Source: LMUY01 sp964235495 (lineage in GTDB: Bacteria; Pseudomonadota; Alphaproteobacteria; Acetobacterales; Acetobacteraceae). Taken from it: 64,000 nucleotides of DNA. The DNA is taken from the NCBI GenBank assembly GCA_964235495.1, contig CAXSAX010000006.1, positions 1 to 64,000 on the forward strand, in the 5' to 3' direction. The notes under the pieces are model-generated. The model saw only the letters and a program-made list of their open reading frames with translations. It did not search any database and had not been told where the DNA came from. A program made the translations under genes and the position numbers. Of this stretch, positions 16,050 to 27,334 are shown one piece after another. The number at the start of each line of letters is the position of its first letter. The stretch's first letter is position 1.

Positions 16050-16180
16050 AGCCGGCGTTTGCAGGGCTCTGATAGCATCCGAAAGGGAATAGTCATCCCC
16101 TTTTACCCTCATACCAGGTGTCCAGAGGACGACTGTCCTCTGGTGGGGTTCGGGGCAAAGCCCTGACCTTTGCTTCGCGG
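16050..16180. repeat. Dispersed intergenic hairpin element, copy 3
   Basis: Lies between the convergent response regulator and nitronate monooxygenase genes. It contains GCAGGGCTCTG, an AAGGGG..CCCCTT-type segment, TCATACCAGGTGT, and a 9-bp hairpin at 16122-16143 (CCAGAGGAC, loop GACT, GTCCTCTGG). TGGGGTTCGGGGCAAAGCCC follows. It is the most complete match to copy 1. Confidence 0.75.
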
Positions 16181-16250
16181 AGCTTTTCAGCACTCTCCTA
16201 AGGGAGCCCAGGCCCGTCCGCCGGCCGGGCGCGCTCCGCCCCCGTCAGCT

Positions 16251-17198
16251 TCAAGCCGCCAGTCCGAGCCGGGCGCGGGCGGCGTCGTATTCGCGGGTCA
16301 GGCGGGCCACCAGAGCCGCCGTGGGAACCACCTCCGTCACGGCGCCGATGCCCTGGCCGGAGCCCCAGATGTCCTTCCAGGCCTTGGTGCTGCCGGAGGA
16401 GAAGCTCATCGCCGTGGCGTCCGAGCTGGGCAGGTTGTCCGGGTCGAGCCCGGCGGCGGACAGGCTGCCGCGCAGGTAGTTGCCGTGCACGCCGGTGATG
16501 AGGTTGGTGTACACGATGTCGGAGGCGGCGCCCTCCACCAGCATCTGCTTGTAGCCGGCGCTGGCATTGGCCTCGTCGGTGGCGATGAAGGCGGAGCCGA
16601 TATAGCCGAAATCCGCCCCCATCGCCTGCGCCGCCAGCACCGCGCCGCCGGTGGCGATGGCGCCGGACAGCGCCACCGGGCCGTCGAACCAGGTGCGTAT
16701 CTCGCTGATCAGCGCGAAGGGCGAGAGCGTGCCGGCATGGCCGCCCGCGCCGGCGGCGACCGCGATCAGTCCGTCGGCGCCCTTGGCCACCGCCTTGCGG
16801 GCGAAGCGGTCGTCGATGACGTCATGCAGCACGAGGCCGCCGTAGCTGTGCACCGCCTGGTTCACCTCCTCCCGCGCGCCGAGCGAGGTGATGACGATGG
16901 GGACCTCATACTTCACGCACATCTCGACGTCGTGCATCAGCCGGTCGTTGGAGCGGTGGACGATCTGGTTGACCGCGAACGGCGCGTCCGCCGGGCCGAG
17001 CTCGCCGGCCAGCCGCTTCAGCCACTCCTCCAGCACCGGGGCGGGACGCGCGTTCAGCGCCGGGAAGGAGCCGACGATGCCGGCGCGGCACTGCGCGATG
17101 ACCAGCTCGGGGTTGGAGATGATGAACAGCGGCGAGGCGATCACCGGCAGGCGCAGCCGGTCGAACACTCTGGGCAGGGTGGCGGCGGGGAGGGGCAT
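16251..17198 (-). CDS. Nitronate monooxygenase (2-nitropropane dioxygenase family)
   Basis: A 315-residue FMN-dependent TIM-barrel protein that oxidises alkyl nitronates to aldehydes or ketones and nitrite. Seen: LRLPVIASPLFIISNPELV at the N-terminus; NQIVHRSNDRL; IVITSLGAREEVN; HDVIDDRFARKAVAKGADGL; and the FMN-phosphate loops AAGAGGHAGTLSP, ALSGAIATGGAVLAAQAMGA and GYIGSAFIATDEA. The C-terminus has WGSGQGIGAV. It starts at the ATG that opens MPLPAATLPRVFDRL. It is divergent from the ABC-transporter/beta-oxidation block. It probably detoxifies propionate-3-nitronate-like compounds; the substrate is inferred from family. Confidence 0.9.
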   Translation of the reverse strand: MPLPAATLPRVFDRLRLPVIASPLFIISNPELVIAQCRAGIVGSFPALNARPAPVLEEWLKRLAGELGPADAPFAVNQIVHRSNDRLMHDVEMCVKYEVPIVITSLGAREEVNQAVHSYGGLVLHDVIDDRFARKAVAKGADGLIAVAAGAGGHAGTLSPFALISEIRTWFDGPVALSGAIATGGAVLAAQAMGADFGYIGSAFIATDEANASAGYKQMLVEGAASDIVYTNLITGVHGNYLRGSLSAAGLDPDNLPSSDATAMSFSSGSTKAWKDIWGSGQGIGAVTEVVPTAALVARLTREYDAARARLGLAA

Positions 17199-17293
17199 GA
17201 CGCATCCTCAGGGGCATTGACGCCTGGTGGGTTCCAGCGCCAGGGTGGACCGGACGACAATGCGCCCCGGCCGGTCAAGGCTTGGAGAGAAGC

Positions 17294-18526
17294 ATGGATG
17301 TGGGGGGATGGTCGATGCGAAGTTACGCCGCCGCGACGATGGCTCTGCTGGCGCTCCCGGCCCTGGCCCGGGCGGACGAGGTGGTGCGGATCGCCTACAT
17401 CGACCCGCTGAGCGGCTCCCTGGCGCAGACCGGGCAGCTGGGCGAGCAGCATTTCCGCTTCGCCATCGACCGGGTGAACGCCGCCCAGGCCGCCGGGCCG
17501 GGCCGCACGTTCGAGCTGGTGCCGATGGACAACGAGGTCAGCCCGGAGAAGTCGCTGACGCTGCTGCGCAAGGCGGTGGATGACGGCATCCACTACGTGA
17601 CGCAGGGCAACGGCTCGGCGGTGGCGTTCGCGCTGGTCGACGCCATCCAGAAGAACAACCGGCGCGACCTGGCGAAGGACGTGGTGTTCCTGAACTACGC
17701 CGCGGTGGATCCGGGGCTGACCAACGACAAGTGCTCCTGGTGGCAGTTCCGCTTCGATGCGGACAGCGACATGAAGATGCGCGCGCTGGCCGACTACCTC
17801 GTGGCCCAGAAGGACACCCACAAGGTCTATGTGTTCAACCCGGACTACTCGTTCGGGGTCTCGGTGCAGAAAGCGGCGGAGACGATGCTGAAGGACCGCC
17901 GCCCGGATTTGGAGGTGGTCGGCGCGGAGCGGGTGCCGCTGGGCAAGGTCAAGGACTTCGCGCCCTACGTCGCCAAGTTCCAGGCCGCCGGGGCGGACGC
18001 GGTGGTGACCGGCAACTGGGGGCAGGACATCGAGCTGCTGGTCAAGGCGGCGGCCGACAGCGGCTACAAGGGCAAGTTCTACACCTACTACATCGGCGAC
18101 GAGGTGACGGTGGATGCGGCCGGCCCGGGCGCCAAGGGCGATGCGCAGGTCAGCACCTGGGCCGACAACGTGCCCGGCATCGACGACATCTCGGCCGCCT
18201 TCGAGGCGCGGTTCGGCCGCACCTTCTACTACTGGCACATCGTCAACGAGATCGATACGCTGGCCGCCGCGATGAAGCAGGCCGACAGCTCCGACCCCGC
18301 GCGCGTGGCGGCGGCGATGAGCGGCATGCAGCGCACCACCCCGCTCGGCGAATCCATCATGCGGGCGGACAACCACCAGCTGATCCAGCCGCTGTTCATC
18401 AGCGAGCTGGAGCCGGGCCTGCCCCACGTGTTCAAGGAGGTGGGGCTCGGCTTCCAGACCGTCGCCAGCATCCCTGCCGAGCAGACGCGCATGGCGACCA
18501 CCTGCGTCTACAAGGACAAGCCTTAG
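17294..18526 (+). CDS. Branched-chain-type ABC transporter substrate-binding protein
   Basis: A 410-residue periplasmic binding protein of the LivJ/LivK (Peripla_BP_6) family. The signal peptide (MRSYAAATMALLALPALARA after a short lead) is followed by VVRIAYIDPLSGSLAQTGQ, then YVTQGNGSAVAF, KVYVFNPDYSFGVSVQ, ADAVVTGNWGQDIELL and GEVTVDAAGPGAK-like blocks. The ATG at 17294 has GGAGA five bases upstream. It is the first gene of a five-gene importer operon in the order binding protein, permease, permease, ATPase, ATPase. The beta-oxidation genes that follow suggest that the ligand is a carboxylic acid rather than leucine. Confidence 0.9.
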   Translation: MDVGGWSMRSYAAATMALLALPALARADEVVRIAYIDPLSGSLAQTGQLGEQHFRFAIDRVNAAQAAGPGRTFELVPMDNEVSPEKSLTLLRKAVDDGIHYVTQGNGSAVAFALVDAIQKNNRRDLAKDVVFLNYAAVDPGLTNDKCSWWQFRFDADSDMKMRALADYLVAQKDTHKVYVFNPDYSFGVSVQKAAETMLKDRRPDLEVVGAERVPLGKVKDFAPYVAKFQAAGADAVVTGNWGQDIELLVKAAADSGYKGKFYTYYIGDEVTVDAAGPGAKGDAQVSTWADNVPGIDDISAAFEARFGRTFYYWHIVNEIDTLAAAMKQADSSDPARVAAAMSGMQRTTPLGESIMRADNHQLIQPLFISELEPGLPHVFKEVGLGFQTVASIPAEQTRMATTCVYKDKP

Positions 18527-18529
18527 CCG

Positions 18530-19480
18530 GTGGCCGAGTCCCTCATCCTCGTGGGGCTGAACGGCTTGGTGTACGGGCTGCTGCTGTTCATGCTGTCGTC
18601 GGGGCTGACGCTGATCTTCGGCATGATGGGCGTGCTGAACCTGGCCCATGCCAGCTTCTACATGCTGGGCGCCTACCTCGCCTACACGGTCAGCACGGTC
18701 GTGGGCTTCTGGCCCGGGCTGGTCATCGCGCCCGTGCTGGTGGGGGCGCTCGGCGCCGTGGTGGAGCGCTACGGCCTGCGCGCCGTGCACCGCAGCGGCC
18801 ACATGGCGGAGCTGCTGTTCACCTTTGGCCTGGCCTTCGTCATCGGCGAGGTCGTGCCGCTGGTGTGGGGACGCAGCCCGGTGCCGTACCGCGTGCCGGC
18901 GTCACTGGACTTCGCGCTGTTCCACGTGGGCGACACCGCCTACCCGGCCTACCGCGTGTTCATGATGGCGGTCTCGCTGGCGATGTTCGTGGCGCTGTTC
19001 GCGGCGCTGGCGCGGACGCGGCTCGGGCTGGTGGTGCGCGCCGCGCTGACGCATCCGGACATGGTTTCCATGCTGGGGCATGACGTGCCGCTTGTGTTCA
19101 CGCTGGTGTTCGGCGCCGGGTGCGCGCTGGCGGGGCTGGCAGGGGTGATCGCGGGCAACGCCTTCACCACCCAGCCGGGCATGGCGGCGTCGTTGGGCGC
19201 CATCGTGTTCGCGGTGGTGGTGATGGGGGGCTTGGGGTCGATCTGGGGCGCGTTCGTGGCCTCCCTGCTGATCGGGATGATCCAGACCGTGTCGATCAGC
19301 CTGGACCTGCCGCTGTGGAAGCTGCTCGGCTCGCTCGGCTTGACAGTGGACCCGGCGGGCGCGTTGACGGATTTGTGGAGCGTGACGGTCGCGCGGGCTG
19401 CGCCGGCGATCCCCTATTTGCTGCTGGTGCTGATGCTGGCGTTCCGGCCCAAGGGCCTGGCCGGGTCGCGCTCGGCATGA
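18530..19480 (+). CDS. Branched-chain-type ABC permease (LivH-like)
   Basis: A 316-residue inner-membrane permease with about eight hydrophobic helices. The LivH signature is in FGMMGVLNLAHASFYMLGAY near residue 30; IVFAVVVMGGLGSIWGAFV is near residue 225, the conserved cytoplasmic loop that meets the ATPase. It starts at GTG 18530, three bases after the binding-protein stop. Its TGA overlaps the ATG of the next permease gene (ATGA). Confidence 0.92.
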   Translation: MAESLILVGLNGLVYGLLLFMLSSGLTLIFGMMGVLNLAHASFYMLGAYLAYTVSTVVGFWPGLVIAPVLVGALGAVVERYGLRAVHRSGHMAELLFTFGLAFVIGEVVPLVWGRSPVPYRVPASLDFALFHVGDTAYPAYRVFMMAVSLAMFVALFAALARTRLGLVVRAALTHPDMVSMLGHDVPLVFTLVFGAGCALAGLAGVIAGNAFTTQPGMAASLGAIVFAVVVMGGLGSIWGAFVASLLIGMIQTVSISLDLPLWKLLGSLGLTVDPAGALTDLWSVTVARAAPAIPYLLLVLMLAFRPKGLAGSRSA

Positions 19481-20745
19481 GCGCCGCAGCCCCTGCGATC
19501 CCGATGCGGCGCGGGCGGCCCGGGCTGCGGGCGGCGCTGCCCTGGCTGCTGGCCGCCGCCGTGGCCTCCGCCGCGCCCTACGTCCTGTCCAGCGGCTTCG
19601 GCTTGTCCCTGCTGTGCCGCATGGGCATCGCCATCGTGTTCGCGCTGTCGTTCAACATGCTGCTCGGCCAGGGCGGGATGCTGGATTTCGGCCACGCCGT
19701 GTTCCTCGGCTTCGGCGGCTTCGCGGCCATGCACGCCATGCGCGCGGCCGGCGCGGGCGCCTGGATGCCGGCGCCGCTGCTGCCGTTGGTGGGGGCGGCC
19801 GGCGGGCTGCTTGCCGCCCTGCTCGCCGGCGCGGTGGCGACCCGGCGCGGCGAGACGGCGTTCGCCATGATCACGCTGGGCCTGGCCGAGCTGGCTGGCG
19901 CCTTTGTGCTGATGTTTCCCTCGCTGTTCGGCGGCGAGGAAGGCATCAACGGCGACCGCTCGGACGGCCCGGCGCTGTTCGGGCTGGATTTCGGTCCCCA
20001 GCGCAACGTGTATTTCCTGATCGCCGGCTGGGCCTTCATCTGCGCCCTGCTGATGTGGCGCTACACCGCGACCCCGCTCGGCCGCCTGGCCAACGCGGTG
20101 CGGGACAACGCGGACCGGGTCGGCTTCATCGGCTACAACCCGGCGCGCATCCGCTTCCTGGTGTTCGCCCTGTCCGGGCTGTTCGCCGGGGTGGCGGGCG
20201 GCTTGCAGGCGTTGAACGACGAGATCGTCACCACCGCCAACATCTCGTCCGAGGCGTCCGGCGCGGTGCTGCTGATGACTTTCATCGGCGGTGTCGGCAC
20301 GTTCTGGGGGCCAGTGCTGGGGGCGGTCCTGGTCGTGTTCCTGCAGGTGGCGCTCTCGACCGCGACGGATGCCTGGCAGCTGTACGACGGGCTGCTGTTT
20401 GTCGCCGCCGTGGTGTGGGCGCCGGGCGGGCTGTCCGGCATCCTCCTGGCCCACGCCCCCATCGCCCGCGCCGGGCGGCTCGCGGCGCTGCTGCCGTCCT
20501 ACGCCGCGCAAGCGCCCGGGATGCTGCTGTCGCTGGCCGGCATCGTCGGCCTGGCGGAACTCGCCTTTCGCTTGCAGGCCGAGCGCAACGGCGCGTCCGG
20601 CGGGCCGCTGTTCGGCCTGGATGTGCCGGCGCACGCGGCGTGGCCCTGGGCGGCCGGCGCCTTGGCGCTGCTGGCGGGCGCGCTGTGGCTGCGGCGCAGC
20701 TGGCCGGCGGCGCGGTCGGCCTGGCAGGCGGAGGCGGCGGCATGA
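19477..20745 (+). CDS. Branched-chain-type ABC permease (LivM-like)
   Basis: A 422-residue membrane permease, longer than usual because of a C-terminal extension. LivM hallmarks are FALSFNMLLGQGGMLDFGHA and VFLGFGGFAAMHA near residue 60, ITLGLAELAGAFVL, GGEEGINGDRSDG, NPARIRFLVFALSGLFAGVAG and MTFIGGVGTFWGPVLGAV. After the core domain there is a further hydrophobic segment to the end (about residues 330-420, with PGMLLSLAGIVGLAEL and ALALLAGALWLRR). It starts at ATG 19477, which overlaps the LivH stop, and its own stop overlaps the ATPase start. Confidence 0.92.
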   Translation: MSAAAPAIPMRRGRPGLRAALPWLLAAAVASAAPYVLSSGFGLSLLCRMGIAIVFALSFNMLLGQGGMLDFGHAVFLGFGGFAAMHAMRAAGAGAWMPAPLLPLVGAAGGLLAALLAGAVATRRGETAFAMITLGLAELAGAFVLMFPSLFGGEEGINGDRSDGPALFGLDFGPQRNVYFLIAGWAFICALLMWRYTATPLGRLANAVRDNADRVGFIGYNPARIRFLVFALSGLFAGVAGGLQALNDEIVTTANISSEASGAVLLMTFIGGVGTFWGPVLGAVLVVFLQVALSTATDAWQLYDGLLFVAAVVWAPGGLSGILLAHAPIARAGRLAALLPSYAAQAPGMLLSLAGIVGLAELAFRLQAERNGASGGPLFGLDVPAHAAWPWAAGALALLAGALWLRRSWPAARSAWQAEAAA

Positions 20746-21500
20746 CGGCCGCGCTCGCCATCCGGGACCTGCGCAAGAGCTTCGGCGCCACCGCCATCAT
20801 CAAGGGCATCACCATGGAGGTCGCGGCCGGGGAGCGGCACGCGGTGATCGGGCCGAACGGCGCGGGCAAGAGCACGTTCTTTCACCTGGTCAGCGGGCGC
20901 TATGCGCCGGATGGCGGGCAAGTGCTGCTGCACGGGCAGGACATCACCGGGCTGCCGTCGCACGTCATCAGCCGGCGCGGGCTGTCGCGCTCGTTCCAGG
21001 TCACCTCGCTGTTCCCGCGCATGACGGTGTTCGAGAACCTGCGCAATGCGGCGATGCAGGCGATGGGCGCCGGGTGCGTGTTCTGGCGCGCGGTGGGCGG
21101 CTACGGCCCGCTGGCGGCGCGGGCGGAGGAGATGCTGGAGCTGACGGGGCTGAGCGCCCGGCGGGACGTGCTGGCCGGCGCGCTGGCCTATGCCGACCAG
21201 CGCGCGCTGGAGATCGGCGTGGCGGTGGCGGGCGGGGCGGCGACCGTGCTGCTGGACGAGCCGACCGCCGGCATGAGCCATGCCGAGACGGAGCGGGCGG
21301 TGGCGTTGATCCGCCGGGTCACGGAAGGGCGCACGCTGGTGATGATCGAGCACGATTTGGGCGTGGTGTTCGGGCTGGCGGACCGCATCACGGTGCTGGC
21401 GGACGGACAAGTCATCGCCTCCGGCCCGCCGGACGCGGTGCGCGGGCACCCGGCGGTGCGCGCCGCCTACCTGGGCACGGCGGCGGACGCGCTGTGCTAG
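20742..21500 (+). CDS. Branched-chain-type ABC ATPase (LivG-like)
   Basis: A 252-residue ABC ATPase. Walker A is GPNGAGKST near residue 38. The Q-loop is in LSRSFQVTSLFPRMTVFENL. The signature motif is degenerate: LAYADQRALEIGVAVAG sits where LSGGQ-like LSYGEQRxLEI is expected, so Ser/Gly of the motif are replaced. Walker B is TVLLDEPTAGM and the switch His is in MIEHDLGVVFGLADRI. It starts at ATG 20742 inside the LivM stop (ATGA). It would form the ATPase pair with the LivF-like protein. Confidence 0.92.
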   Translation: MTAALAIRDLRKSFGATAIIKGITMEVAAGERHAVIGPNGAGKSTFFHLVSGRYAPDGGQVLLHGQDITGLPSHVISRRGLSRSFQVTSLFPRMTVFENLRNAAMQAMGAGCVFWRAVGGYGPLAARAEEMLELTGLSARRDVLAGALAYADQRALEIGVAVAGGAATVLLDEPTAGMSHAETERAVALIRRVTEGRTLVMIEHDLGVVFGLADRITVLADGQVIASGPPDAVRGHPAVRAAYLGTAADALC

Positions 21501-21640
21501 GAAGAACCGTCATGCCTGCGCGGACCAGCCAACGGTTCCGCGCGCACGCCTTGCACGCGGCAGGGCTGCGCAGCGGCGAGCCGGACATCATGCGCGGCCA
21601 CTCCGTGGATGGCCGCAGCGAGTCCGGCCAGGGCGGCGCC

Positions 21641-22333
21641 ATGCTGGACGTGCGGGACCTGGACGCCTGGTACGGCAAGAGCCAGGTGCTCCGCGGCGTG
21701 GACCTGCATGTCGGCCGCGGCGAGATCGTGGCCGTGCTCGGGCGCAACGGAGCGGGGCGGTCCACCACGCTGAAGGCGATCATGGGCGGCGTGGTCCGCA
21801 CCGGGCGGGTGGTGTTCGACGGGCAGGATATCAGCCGGCTGCCGCCGCACCTGGTCGCGCGGCGCGGCCTCGGGCTGGTGCCGGAGGACCGCGCCATCTT
21901 CCCGGACCTTTCCACCCTGCAGAACCTGGTGCTGGGCGAGCGGAAGGGCCCGGGCCAGCCGTTCGGCCTGCCGGACGCCTACGCGCTGTTCCCCCGCCTG
22001 GAGGAGCGCGCCGCCGCTCCCGCCGGGGCGCTGTCCGGCGGCGAGCAGCAGATGCTGGCGATGTGCCGCACCCTGATGGGCCGGCCGGCGTTGCTGATGG
22101 TGGACGAGCCGACCGAGGGCCTGGCGCCCATGATGGTGGACCGGGTGCGCGAGTTGCTGCAGACGGTGGCGGCGCGGGGCACCACCATCCTGCTGGTGGA
22201 GCAGAAGCTGGCGATTGCGCTGGCCATCTCGCAGCGGGTCTATGTGATGGGGCACGGCCGGGTGGTGTTCGAGGGCACGCCCGCCGAACTGGCCGCAGAT
22301 GCCGGCGTGCGGCGCGAATGGTTGGAGGTTTGA
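21641..22333 (+). CDS. Branched-chain-type ABC ATPase (LivF-like), Walker A Lys replaced by Arg
   Basis: A 230-residue LivF-type ATPase: MLDVRDLDAWYGKSQVLRGV, then Walker A GRNGAGRSTT in which the invariant Lys is Arg (codon CGG at 21758-21760). RRGLGLVPEDRAIFPDLST, signature LSGGEQQMLAMCRTLM, Walker B LLMVDEPTEGL and switch His-equivalent LLVEQKLAIAL (Gln/Lys, usual for LivF) follow. The Lys-to-Arg change normally weakens ATP binding or hydrolysis, so this site may be structural. Start: ATG 21641 gives the standard N-terminus. ATG 21512, with AGGAAG upstream, would add 43 unconserved residues. A 140-base gap from LivG is unusual in this operon. Confidence 0.85.
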   Translation: MLDVRDLDAWYGKSQVLRGVDLHVGRGEIVAVLGRNGAGRSTTLKAIMGGVVRTGRVVFDGQDISRLPPHLVARRGLGLVPEDRAIFPDLSTLQNLVLGERKGPGQPFGLPDAYALFPRLEERAAAPAGALSGGEQQMLAMCRTLMGRPALLMVDEPTEGLAPMMVDRVRELLQTVAARGTTILLVEQKLAIALAISQRVYVMGHGRVVFEGTPAELAADAGVRREWLEV

Positions 22334-22335
22334 CG

Positions 22336-24398
<2,063 letters not shown>

Positions 24399-24399
<1 letters not shown>

Positions 24400-26078
24400 T
24401 GACCGGACGCCCGTTCGCCTGGGAGAAGTCCTACCCGCCGGGCCTGGCCTGGGACACGCCGATCGCGGTCTCGACCCTGCCGCAGCTGCTGGACCGGGCG
24501 GTGGCGCAGCACGCCGGGCGGACCTACATCGAGTTCCGCGGCCAGGAGATCAGCTTCCAGGAGTTCGGCGCCCGGGTGGACGCCGCGGCCGCCGGGTTGC
24601 AGCGGCTGGGCGTGGGGCCGGAGCAGGCGGTGGCGCTGTTCCTGCCGAACACGCCGTACCATCCGATCAGCTTCTTCGCCGTGCTGCGGGCCGGCGCGCG
24701 GGTCGTGCACCTCAGCCCGCTCGACCCGCCGCGCGCCTTGGCCCGCAAGCTGGCGGATAGCGGCGCCCGAGCGATGATCACCACCGACCTGGCCGCCATG
24801 CTGCCGCAGGCCGCCGCCCTGCTGGCCGAGGGGCTGCTGGACCACCTGGTCGTGGGCGAGGACGCGGCGTTCGGCGCCGGGCCGCCCACGGCGCGGCTGC
24901 CGGAGGATGCGCGGGCGACGACCTTCGCCGCCCTGTCGGCCGGCCCGGCCTCCGCGGCGTGGCCCCCGGCGGAGCCCGGCGACCTGGCCGTGCTGCAATA
25001 CACCGGCGGCACCACGGGGATGCCGCGCGCCGCCATGTTGACCCACGCCAACCTGACGGCGGCGGCCGCCATCTATGCCGCCTGGTTCGACGGGATCGGG
25101 CTGAAGGCGCGCGAGGGCGACCGGGTGATCGGCATCCTGCCCCTGTTCCACATCTACGCGCTGGTCGCGGTGATGCTGCGCTGCCTGGCCGAGGGCGTCG
25201 CCATCCTGCTGCGGCTGCGCTTCGACGCGGCGCAGGTGCTGGACGACATCGAGCATCGCGGCGTCACCAGCCTGCCCGGCGTGCCCACCATGTTCATCGC
25301 CCTCGCCGCGCAGCCGGACCTGGAGCGCCGCAACCTGGCCTCCCTGCGCAGCGCCAGCTGCGGCGGGGCCACGCTGCCCGTGGAGGTGGCGCGCCGGTTC
25401 GAGGGGCTGACCGGGCGGCGGGTCGGCGGCGGCTGGGGCATGACCGAGACCTGCTCCTCCGGCACCCATCTCAGCCCCGGCGCGGCCATGAGCCCGGGGC
25501 TGATCGGCGTGCCGCTACCCGGCATCGAGATCATCGTGGTGGACCTGGCGGACCCGCGCCGCCGCCTGGCGCAGGGCGAGGTGGGGGAGCTGGCGATCCG
25601 CGGCCCCAACATCACTGCAGGCTACTGGAACCGCCCGGAGGAGACCGCGGCGGCGATCGTTGATGGCTTCCTGCTCACCGGCGACGTGGGCACCATGGAC
25701 GCGGCCGGCAGCTTCTCGATCGTGGACCGCAAGAAGGACATGATCATCTCCGGCGGCTTCAACGTGTATCCCCGCATGATCGAGGACGCGGTGTACGAGC
25801 ACGCCGCGGTGGAGGAGTGCACCGCGGTCGGCATCCCGGACGCCTATCGTGGCCAGTCGGCCAAGGTGTTCATCAAGCTGCGGGATGGCGCCGAGCCGTT
25901 CACGCTGGAGGAGTTGCGCGGCTTCCTGGCCGACAAGCTGGGCCGCCACGAACTGCCGGCCGCCGTCGAGTTCCGTGATTCGCTTCCGCGCACCGCTGTC
26001 GGCAAGCTGTCCCGTAAGGAGCTGGCCGACGAGGAGCGCATCCATGCCCCTGAACAGATGAAGGCCGCCAGCGCATGA
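24399..26078 (+). CDS. Long/medium-chain acyl-CoA ligase (AMP-forming)
   Basis: A 559-residue ANL-superfamily ligase that activates a carboxylate to its CoA thioester through an acyl-adenylate. Motifs: the A3 P-loop YTGGTTGMPRAAMLTHANL, in which the usual PKG is PRA; ILPLFHIYALV; GWGMTETCSSGTHLSPG (A5); LTGDVGTMDAAGSFSIVDRK (A7-A8); IISGGFNVYP; and LPRTAVGKLSRKEL with the A10 Lys. It starts at ATG 24399, overlapping the upstream TGA. Its end overlaps the thiolase start (ATGA). It sits after an importer and before the thiolase, so it probably activates the imported acid. The chain length cannot be read from sequence. Confidence 0.9.
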
Positions 26079-27259
26079 CCGAAGCCGTGATCGTTTCCAC
26101 CGCCCGCACGCCGATCGGCAAGGCGCAGCGCGGCGCGTTCAACCTCACCCACGGGGCGGAGCTGGGCGGCCACGCCATCCGCGCCGCGCTGGACCGCGCC
26201 GGCATCGACCCGGCCAGCGTGGAGGACGTGGTGATGGGCTGCGCCAACCCGGAGGGCGCCACCGGCGGCAACATCGCCCGCCAGGCCGCGATCCGCGCCG
26301 GCATCCCCACGACCGCCTCCGCCATGACGGTCAACCGGTTCTGCTCCTCCGGCTTGCAGGCCATGGCGCTGGCGGCCGGGCGCATCCTGAACGACGGCGC
26401 GCCGGTAGCGGTGGCGGGCGGGCTGGAGTCGATCAGCCTGGTGCAGATGCACATGAACCAGTTCCACTACCGCGACGAGTGGCTGCTGGAGCACCAGCCC
26501 GACGTGTACATGCCGATGATCGAGACGGCGGACATCGTGGCCGCCCGCTACGGCATCAGCCGCGAGGCGCAGGACGAGTACTCGCTGGAAAGCCAGCGCC
26601 GCACCGCCGCCGCGCAGCAGGCCGGCCGGCTGTCCGAGGAGATCGTGCCGATGACGGTCACCAAGGAGGTGACGGACAAGGCGACCAAGGCGGTGAGCCA
26701 GGAGCAGGTCACGCTCACCTCCGACGAGTGCAACCGGCCGGAGACGACGCTGGAGGGCCTGGCCAAGCTGAAGCCGGTGCGCGGCGAGGACCAGTTCATC
26801 ACCGCCGGCAACGCCAGCCAGCTGAGCGACGGCGCGTCCGCCTGCGTGATGATGTCCATGCAGGAGGCGCAGCGGCTGGGGCTGACCCCGCTCGGCATCT
26901 TCCGCGGCTACGCGACCGCCGGGTGCGCGCCGGACGAGATGGGCATCGGCCCGGTGTACGCCATTCCGCGGCTGCTGGAGCGCAACGGGCTGGCGGTCGA
27001 GGACATCGACCTGTGGGAGCTGAACGAGGCGTTCGCCAGCCAGGTGCTGTACTGCCGCGACCGGCTGGGCATCCCGAACGACAAGCTGAACGTGGATGGC
27101 GGCTCCATCTCGATCGGCCACCCGTACGGCATGAGCGGCGCTCGGATGGCCGGGCACGCGCTGATCGAGGGCCGGCGGCGGGGTGCGAAACATGCCGTCG
27201 TGACCATGTGCATCGGCGGCGGCCAGGGTGCTGCCGGCCTGTTCGAGATCATCAACTAA
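26075..27259 (+). CDS. Acetyl-CoA C-acyltransferase (thiolase)
   Basis: A 394-residue thiolase. The nucleophilic Cys is in VNRFCSSGLQAMALAA near residue 90. NEAFASQVLYCRDRL carries the NEAF loop. The catalytic His is in SIGHPYGMSGARMAGHAL near 350 and the second Cys is in VVTMCIGGGQGAAGLFE near 380. The N-terminus EAVIVSTARTPIGKAQRGAF is typical of degradative thiolases, so the likely step is thiolysis of 3-ketoacyl-CoA. It starts at ATG 26075 inside the ligase stop. Two strong hairpins follow before the first acyl-CoA dehydrogenase. Confidence 0.94.
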   Translation: MTEAVIVSTARTPIGKAQRGAFNLTHGAELGGHAIRAALDRAGIDPASVEDVVMGCANPEGATGGNIARQAAIRAGIPTTASAMTVNRFCSSGLQAMALAAGRILNDGAPVAVAGGLESISLVQMHMNQFHYRDEWLLEHQPDVYMPMIETADIVAARYGISREAQDEYSLESQRRTAAAQQAGRLSEEIVPMTVTKEVTDKATKAVSQEQVTLTSDECNRPETTLEGLAKLKPVRGEDQFITAGNASQLSDGASACVMMSMQEAQRLGLTPLGIFRGYATAGCAPDEMGIGPVYAIPRLLERNGLAVEDIDLWELNEAFASQVLYCRDRLGIPNDKLNVDGGSISIGHPYGMSGARMAGHALIEGRRRGAKHAVVTMCIGGGQGAAGLFEIIN

Positions 27260-27265
27260 AGGGGT

Positions 27266-27309
27266 GGAGGGGACAGCCGTCCCCTCCCGGGTCCAGGGCG
27301 GCGCCCTGG
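27266..27309. terminator. Tandem GC-rich hairpins between thiolase and acyl-CoA dehydrogenase
   Basis: Two perfect inverted repeats follow the thiolase stop. The first is GGAGGGGAC / GTCCCCTCC (27266-27287, loop AGCC) and the second CCAGGGC / GCCCTGG (27293-27309, loop GGC). Neither has a T-run, so they may be attenuators, mRNA-stabilising stems or a relic of an intergenic repeat rather than full terminators. Confidence 0.5.
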
Positions 27310-27334
27310 CCTTCACTGACCAGGGAGCAAAACC

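Noticed and set aside
21512..21640. 43-residue N-terminal extension of the LivF-like ATPase
   Set aside because: An AGGAAG lies before ATG 21512, but the extension is not part of the family fold and its composition (HALHAAGLRSGEPDIM) looks non-coding. It is kept only as an alternative start.
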